Assembly (NCBI GenBank): GCA_910591455.2
Contig: OU342817.1
Coordinates: 19,294,298 to 19,358,297 of the forward strand
Direction: 5' to 3'
Length of the DNA: 64,000 bases
From: Pholis gunnellus
Taxonomy: Eukaryota > Chordata > Actinopteri > Perciformes > Pholidae
In this document: in pieces, positions 58,792 to 64,000 of the stretch
Layout of the letters: each line of letters starts with the position of its first letter
How positions within the stretch are numbered: the first letter of the stretch is position 1
The notes under the pieces: generated by a model
The model's input: only the letters and a program-made list of their open reading frames with translations
Told to the model about the DNA's origin: nothing
The model's database searches: none
Program-made: the position numbers and the translations under genes

Positions 58792-60054
58792 AAGCACACA
58801 TCTACACAAACACACACCATAATAATTCATGCGCAGAGGCATAGCCCGCATAGTCCTCTTGCATCTTTAGTGCACACACACACACTCACACACACACACA
58901 GACACACACACACACACGGGGGATGGAGGTCGTTGAGGCGTTTTTTATGAGCGAAGGCCTGTTCCTTGTCTACCATATTTCACCTCTTTAGTGTGTGTGT
59001 GTGTGTGTGTGTGTGCGAACGTGTGGCAAAAACAGAAGAAAAAAAACAGGCCGAGACATTATCTTCAAGCCATGACAGCTGTAATTGTGGAGCACATTAA
59101 AATGGGTGCAGGGTGACACCTCTAACCACCCTCTATTAAGAAACACACACACTCTCAGCATCCCTCCCCTCCCGATCGCTCTCACCTCACACACGCACAC
59201 ACACACACACACAAAGGTGGATTCATTGTGGTCAAACAAGGAAATGAGCATCTCCGAGCCCGCCAGCGCTGAGTGCTTTGAGGAGGGCCAGCCTGGCTAA
59301 TGTGTACATGCTGATGTCTTGATTATATGTGTCAAATATCTGTCCATGTTCTTCAATGGACAGGTCTGCCCGGTCAGACAAAGGAGAAAAGAAACCTTTT
59401 ACACGAGAGAAGATGAGCGAGTGAGAATAGAAAGGAAGAGGCAGCAGCGCCCGGTCCCCTGTTGTACAGTTTCTGGTCCTCTTGGCTCTCATCCCGTACC
59501 CTACAGTTTTTCATCATTGTTGTTTTGACCCCATTTCACATTATAGACCTCGGGGGTGAAAGAGTTTCCAGAGTTGTGCTCTTAAATCAATGCCAAAACA
59601 GAGTACCCAAGACCTTCGGTACAGGCACTCCTAGCCTGTGCTAAATACAAGACTATAGCACTTTAAATCAGCTTGTATTCCGTTTAATAGCAGCAACTGC
59701 AATGGCCTTGAATTGAACCGTGATTCCAACTCGGCATAATTCAAACAGCGCGGGACAAGTCAGGCTCTAACTTTCTCATTTTGTTGGGGTTCCATCCGAT
59801 CAAGCCCTTTCCCCCTAAATCCTGGAAACACTGACGGATTACATTTCGGTAATTTTGAGTATCTGCCCCTCAGGCCTCGTCAGTTTTTCTGACACATTGG
59901 GTTCCACAGAATTAAGAATTCAGAGAGTTTCTGTCTCTGTCTGTTAATGTTCACAGCGCCAAAAATCTTCTTCATCAAAAATGTTTTATTTTTCAGCAGC
60001 AGCGGTGTAGGCCATAGAGAGGGTTCTGATCACATTCAGGATCATTCATTCTGA
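56595..60054. other. intronic DNA, no gene seen
   Basis: TG tracts at 56654-56685, 57017-57044 and 58991-59015, CA at 57380-57392 and 58761-58790, GA at 57677-57700. 57700-58600 is repeat-free unique DNA. 59640-59790 (tgtattccgtttaatagcag, ccttgaattgaaccgtgatt) may be a small conserved element. Confidence 0.5.
58441..58467. repeat. perfect hairpin, 10-bp arms, 7-base loop
   Basis: tgagttgcct (58441-58450), loop agtgttc, aggcaactca (58458-58467). Confidence 0.85.
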
Positions 60055-60212
60055 GCTCAGAAAGATTTGATGGAAGAAGAATCGGGCTCAGAAAGATTCG
60101 GGCAAATAAGGAACAAGCTCAGAAAGATTTGGGTCTAGAATTATCGATTTCTGAGAAGATCGGGTCCAGAAAGATTGAAGGGAAGAAGGATCAGGTTCAG
60201 ACAGATTTGGGG
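60055..60212. repeat. 31-bp minisatellite, degenerate, about five units
   Basis: Units opening with gctcagaaagattt or close relatives begin at 60055, 60086, 60117, 60164 and 60195. Steps are 31, 31, 47 (31 plus a 16-base extra) and 31. The second half of each unit is variable (ggaagaagaatcgg, ggcaaataaggaac and so on). Confidence 0.85.
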
Positions 60213-60709
60213 CATTGGGGGTAAAGAGAGGATGTTGGTTTGTGCCCGACTGGACTAGACAAAACTGAATCTAAACTGACCGTCCCAGCGGACGAGACAG
60301 GAAATGAAGATGAAGCGCGAACACCGTAAAACTACAAGATTACGGATGCGATGCCTCGTTTTTGATCCAGACCTCACGTTTTGAGCACCGGTAACATACA
60401 TGCCTATCAGTCCATATTTCTCTTTTTCTTTCTAGTCCTTCTCATTTATACATAAACACACAAAGAGAGACTCACACACACACACTCACACACTCACTCA
60501 CAGAAGGCGCCATCGATACAGCAGTAATCTGTGCAGCCGATAAGCTCCGGCTTTGGTGGTGAACAAAGGCGAGGGCAGCATGGCCGTTATAGATCCTCCC
60601 TCTCCTCTGTTCTCACTAAATCACCCCACCTCTCAGGATGACACACACAGACACACACACACATGTCAACACACGGGGATCAAGGCGCACACATATACTG
60701 TAGGAATGC

Positions 60710-60711
<2 letters not shown>

Positions 60712-60767
<56 letters not shown>

Positions 60768-60770
60768 ACA
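60712..60770. repeat. (CA)n microsatellite, 59 bp
   Basis: CA repeat with one CAT interruption. Confidence 0.97.
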
Positions 60771-62376
60771 CTCACGCACTGAAAGATTTAACATGGACAA
60801 GTGGGCACTTGGTAGAAGAATTCAATTGGCCTCTCTCTCTCCCCCTCTCTCTCTCCAGGTCTCTCTGCCTCTCGGGGTGTCACAGGACATGTCAGGCCTT
60901 AATGCCTTCCAATCTTCCCCCCCAACACACACTGTCGCCTTTCATTTAAAGGCCTGCTGACAGGAATGACCAGCATCTCCACTCCTCCAGTCCTCCCACT
61001 CTCCCCTCTATCTCCCTTTCTCACCACTCGTTATAGCTCTTTTCTGTCTGTTACTTAGGCCGTCTGCCTTTTCTCCATCCATCACTCAAACTATGTCTGC
61101 GGATATGTCGGGGGCCCTTATTAGCTATTGTTCATTACTTTTGTATTTCTTCTTTGCTCCTTTGCTACCTTTTACCATCCTTTCCTTATTTCTTTTTTTT
61201 CTTTCTACTCCTCTCCGTTACTGAAATCAAATCTAATGCTCCCTTTCAGTGTAGTCTGTGTCTGGCTCGTCCTCCCTCCCTCCCACTGTGTCCTCTCCTC
61301 TCTAACAGCTTTCTATCTATTTGTCTCCGTGTCAGTGTTCAGCACCTCACACCGCCACTTTAGCTCCTCTCCCCATTGTGCTTTCCCCTGCCTGCCACGC
61401 TGGGTTTTCAATTGACCAACAAGAGTAAACACCGGTTGCCGAGCATCAATCACATCAAACACACCGGCAGAGTGAGAGAGCGAGAGTCAGTCTCCAATTT
61501 CACCGTTGCTTTTTTTTCTTCTTATTCTTCTGTCCACCAATTTTACACAGAACAATCACAATTTGTGTGTCTCAACTTGTATATGTATGCATTTGCAGTG
61601 ACATTCTTTTTGAAAGTGTCACACAGTCATTAAAACAAATTAATCAGAATATAGCATGACAATAATATGAGAATTTTTTTATTTAGTTGTGTCTTTTAAT
61701 ATCATACGTGTTTGCAAATCTTTCCTGGCTAACACTATTCAACCAGAACATGTAACACATGTTATTAACATGTAATTCATTACTGTTGATTGTAACTCTG
61801 GTGTCTGGTAGATCCATTCCTGGAAGCATCCTTAAGTGTATTTTGCACTCATATTAAAAATGCACTAAAGGGAAATTCTGGGTTTTTTGTGTCCTGTTAT
61901 GTACATTCGACTGCAGATTGTTTGAAATAAAAAGGAGAACGACTGGAGCCACCAAACCCTCGCCAAATGACAAAAATATAATTTTAATCAACGCATCATG
62001 CATTATTAGAGACAACCCGTTCAGCATGAGGGACACGCAGGGAAAAGCAAGGCGAGTGTGAGAAAAGTAGCTACAATAGTCTGCTGCAATCAAAACACAG
62101 CGCTGAGGTGTTCCTTTCACGCGGACACACTCGCACAGACGCCGGACTGAAGTGCAGCTTAGAGGAGCCTTGTTAAAGCACCTAACTGAGCAGCATAACA
62201 TGATGATTGGCTGTTTGGAGAGTTCGCTCTTATCTACTCCCCCCCCCCCCCCAACACACACCATCTCTGCCTCTCTCCCTCTCTTATTCTCAAACATACA
62301 CGCACAATTGGACCCATTCTAGTTCTACTGTAATAAGGAATTATTCCGTCATTATTCTCGCCCCCTCGGTCCACCC

Positions 62377-62378
<2 letters not shown>

Positions 62379-62422
<44 letters not shown>
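62379..62422. repeat. (CA)n microsatellite
   Basis: 44 bp of CA after a short C run. Confidence 0.98.
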
Positions 62423-62426
<4 letters not shown>

Positions 62427-62798
62427 CGCGTATTTGTGTGCGTTATGTATTTGTGGTCCGTACGTGTTTGTGCCCCCCCCAGTAAATCAGTGCTGTGTTA
62501 ATTGGTAGGAACAACAGCAACACTTTGGCAGTATATAATGTTTTATGTTTGTTTCTTTATTACCATATTTAATGTTCATCGCCGTATGCACGCGTGTTTC
62601 CCGCCAGTGTGTATATGTACTGCATTATGATCCTAATGAGGACGCCGTGGATGAGAGGGGACTGGAAATGCGCAGAGGAACAAGAGCATGATAAGCCTCT
62701 TAACGATGATCACTCAGTGTGTGTGTGTGTGTGTGTGAGTATGTGTGAGTATGACAGTGCGTACGTGTGTGAGATGCATATGTGGGTATGTTTATGTG

Positions 62799-62829
<31 letters not shown>

Positions 62830-63175
62830 GGCCTTTCCACTCACGGGCGGAACACAATCGACGCACCTCTCATTTGCAATCAGTAATTAGAATGCTAATT
62901 AGCCCCTGGGAGCTAACGGGAACTAGTGTATTACAAGGGCTTGATTAGGGCTGCTCTATTCCTGAGGGAGGGATTTACACCTGCACGCTATTGGCCCAAA
63001 CACCTGTCAGTCACGACCTCACATCCAGTCGGGCGTGATCACGGCTGAGTTTGAATGTTGAATCAGTTGCCGGGACAACACTTACCGAGCAGTGGTTTGG
63101 CGACAAACTGCTCATATTAATGAGAAACCTCAGTGACGGGAAGGTACACGGCCATGACACAAGATGCCCCCCTGC
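62830..63175. promoter_or_regulatory. candidate conserved non-coding element, 345 bp, paired homeodomain sites
   Basis: Begins right after a CT tract. TAATTAG at 62884-62890 and again at 62896-62902, 12 bases apart; the second lies in the ten-base palindrome GCTAATTAGC (62894-62903). Then gggcttgattaggg, cacctgtcagtcacgacctc (CACCTG E-box and CTGTCA Meis-like word) and gctcatattaatgagaaacc. Repeat-free and CpG-retaining: the other best enhancer-like island. Confidence 0.47.
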
Positions 63176-64000
63176 CAAAATGTATCTTTTGTGTATCAAT
63201 TAATATGATTTTCTGAACATTTTATGTTTACCACCCTGGATTTTTTTATTCCCACAGAATCCCAATTGAACCTCTGACGCTTTGACTTTGCCATCTGCAA
63301 CGTGTTTCAGCCGCAAAAATGTTGATTTGATCCCCCAACACACGACTGAATTATTCATTTTTGCAGAGTCTACGCAAAGTGTGCACTTATGTCTTTATAT
63401 CCTTATTATATATGTTGGAGAAACTTTTGCTGTGAGTGAATTAGAATGTAGCTTTTAAAAAGGATAACTTTTCCCTCTTTTTTGAGCTTCCCCAGCTTTT
63501 GTTTACCCTCTCCATCTCCATCCTTCACCCTCTGCCTCTTCAACCTCAAGCCGGAGAACCAAACCAAACAGGCTTGTCTGTGCTGTGGCCACTTGGCTAA
63601 CCGACCGACTGCTCGGGTCCATTCTCCGGTCTCATTTAACACAAGACTGAGTTGGTAACAGCCAGGAGGTCGTTACACCAGCTCCGGATTGTGTCTCTAG
63701 CTGCTCCCAACAGTCTAATCTAAGCAGACAGAGAGAAATGGTGATGGACTTGACCAAAGCTTCTGCAGCTTCTTCATGCTGGGACTGAGAGTGAGTAGAT
63801 TTAGCGTCACCCCGGGACTGAGACTCATTAAAGCACACTAGTGCAGTAGAAGATAAAACATTAAAAGGTAAGATAGAGGATACAATAGCACATAGTAAAA
63901 GTACTGCAAGAAAACATTTATTTGACTTTGCTTATTTAGCCAACATAATATGAAATCAACTTTTGCAGTAGCCAATGTTTGTTAACATCTTAATAATCAA
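63176..64000. other. intronic DNA to the window end, no gene seen
   Basis: AT-rich, without microsatellites. No splice-bounded frame. Minus-strand frames at 63406-63642 and 63632-63838 are unrecognised. Confidence 0.5.

Larger units (their letters stand above)
60213..62827. other. intronic DNA, no gene seen
   Basis: CA at 60467-60500 (interrupted), 60712-60770 and 62379-62422. Pyrimidine-rich 60990-61380, a C run at 62240-62252, TG at 62719-62738 and CT at 62808-62829. Unique DNA at 60780-60960 (caagtgggcacttgg palindrome at 60798-60812) and 61600-62200. Confidence 0.5.

Noticed and set aside
4105..64000. Search for the preceding large rnf220 exon and for other genes
   Set aside because: No minus-strand frame matches the N-terminal part of RNF220, and no other recognisable exon was found.
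1..64000. CRISPR arrays, bacterial operons, phage or integrated virus genes
   Set aside because: Regular repeats here are microsatellites or minisatellites without unique spacers, and no viral or bacterial protein was recognised.

Overview
This is vertebrate nuclear DNA, most probably from a ray-finned (teleost, percomorph-like) fish. There is no operon-like gene packing. By eye there are more than 50 (CA)n/(TG)n, (GA)n/(CT)n and homopolymer tracts in 64 kb. The interspersed repeats are those of fish genomes: an L2-type LINE tail, a tRNA-derived SINE, a decayed Tc1-like transposon and several dispersed repeats whose wording I recognise from percomorph genomes. No bacterial, phage, plasmid or CRISPR structure is present.

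I can support one protein-coding exon. It lies on the minus strand at 4104..3975 and carries the Cys-Pro-Ile-Cys zinc-binding segment of RNF220, a RING-type E3 ubiquitin ligase. It has a polypyrimidine tract and AG acceptor at its 5' side and a GT donor at its 3' side. No other rnf220 exon is recognisable. I therefore read 4105..64000 as the very long intron 5' of this exon and 1..3974 as the start of the next intron. The mammalian gene also has a very large intron before the corresponding exon, as far as I recall. Most listed open frames are translations of microsatellites (Thr-His, Cys-Val, Leu-Ser runs) or chance frames.

Layout: 1-2 kb, microsatellites; 2-2.45 kb, L2 LINE tail; 3.86-3.94 kb, a 21-bp minisatellite beside the exon; 4 kb, the exon; 4.1-8.7 kb, simple repeats, a ~200-bp tandem duplication and a SINE; 9-63 kb, intron in which microsatellite blocks alternate with complex, microsatellite-free islands of 100-350 bp. 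Many islands hold homeodomain-like TAATTA words, CpGs or T-rich Hox/Cdx-like words and look like teleost conserved non-coding elements. At 42.8-43.5 kb is a Tc1-like relic, and at 46.2-46.6, 52.9 and 54.3-54.9 kb are dispersed repeats.

How it may work together (inference): the intron of a developmental ubiquitin ligase gene (in other vertebrates involved in Wnt, Hedgehog and neural patterning) acting as a dock for distal enhancers, eroded between islands by microsatellite expansion. I did not find a new multi-gene system. The most unusual local structures are twin perfect hairpins at 28701-28760, a 31-bp minisatellite at 60055-60212, an inverted repeat at 36277-36371 and the candidate enhancer islands.
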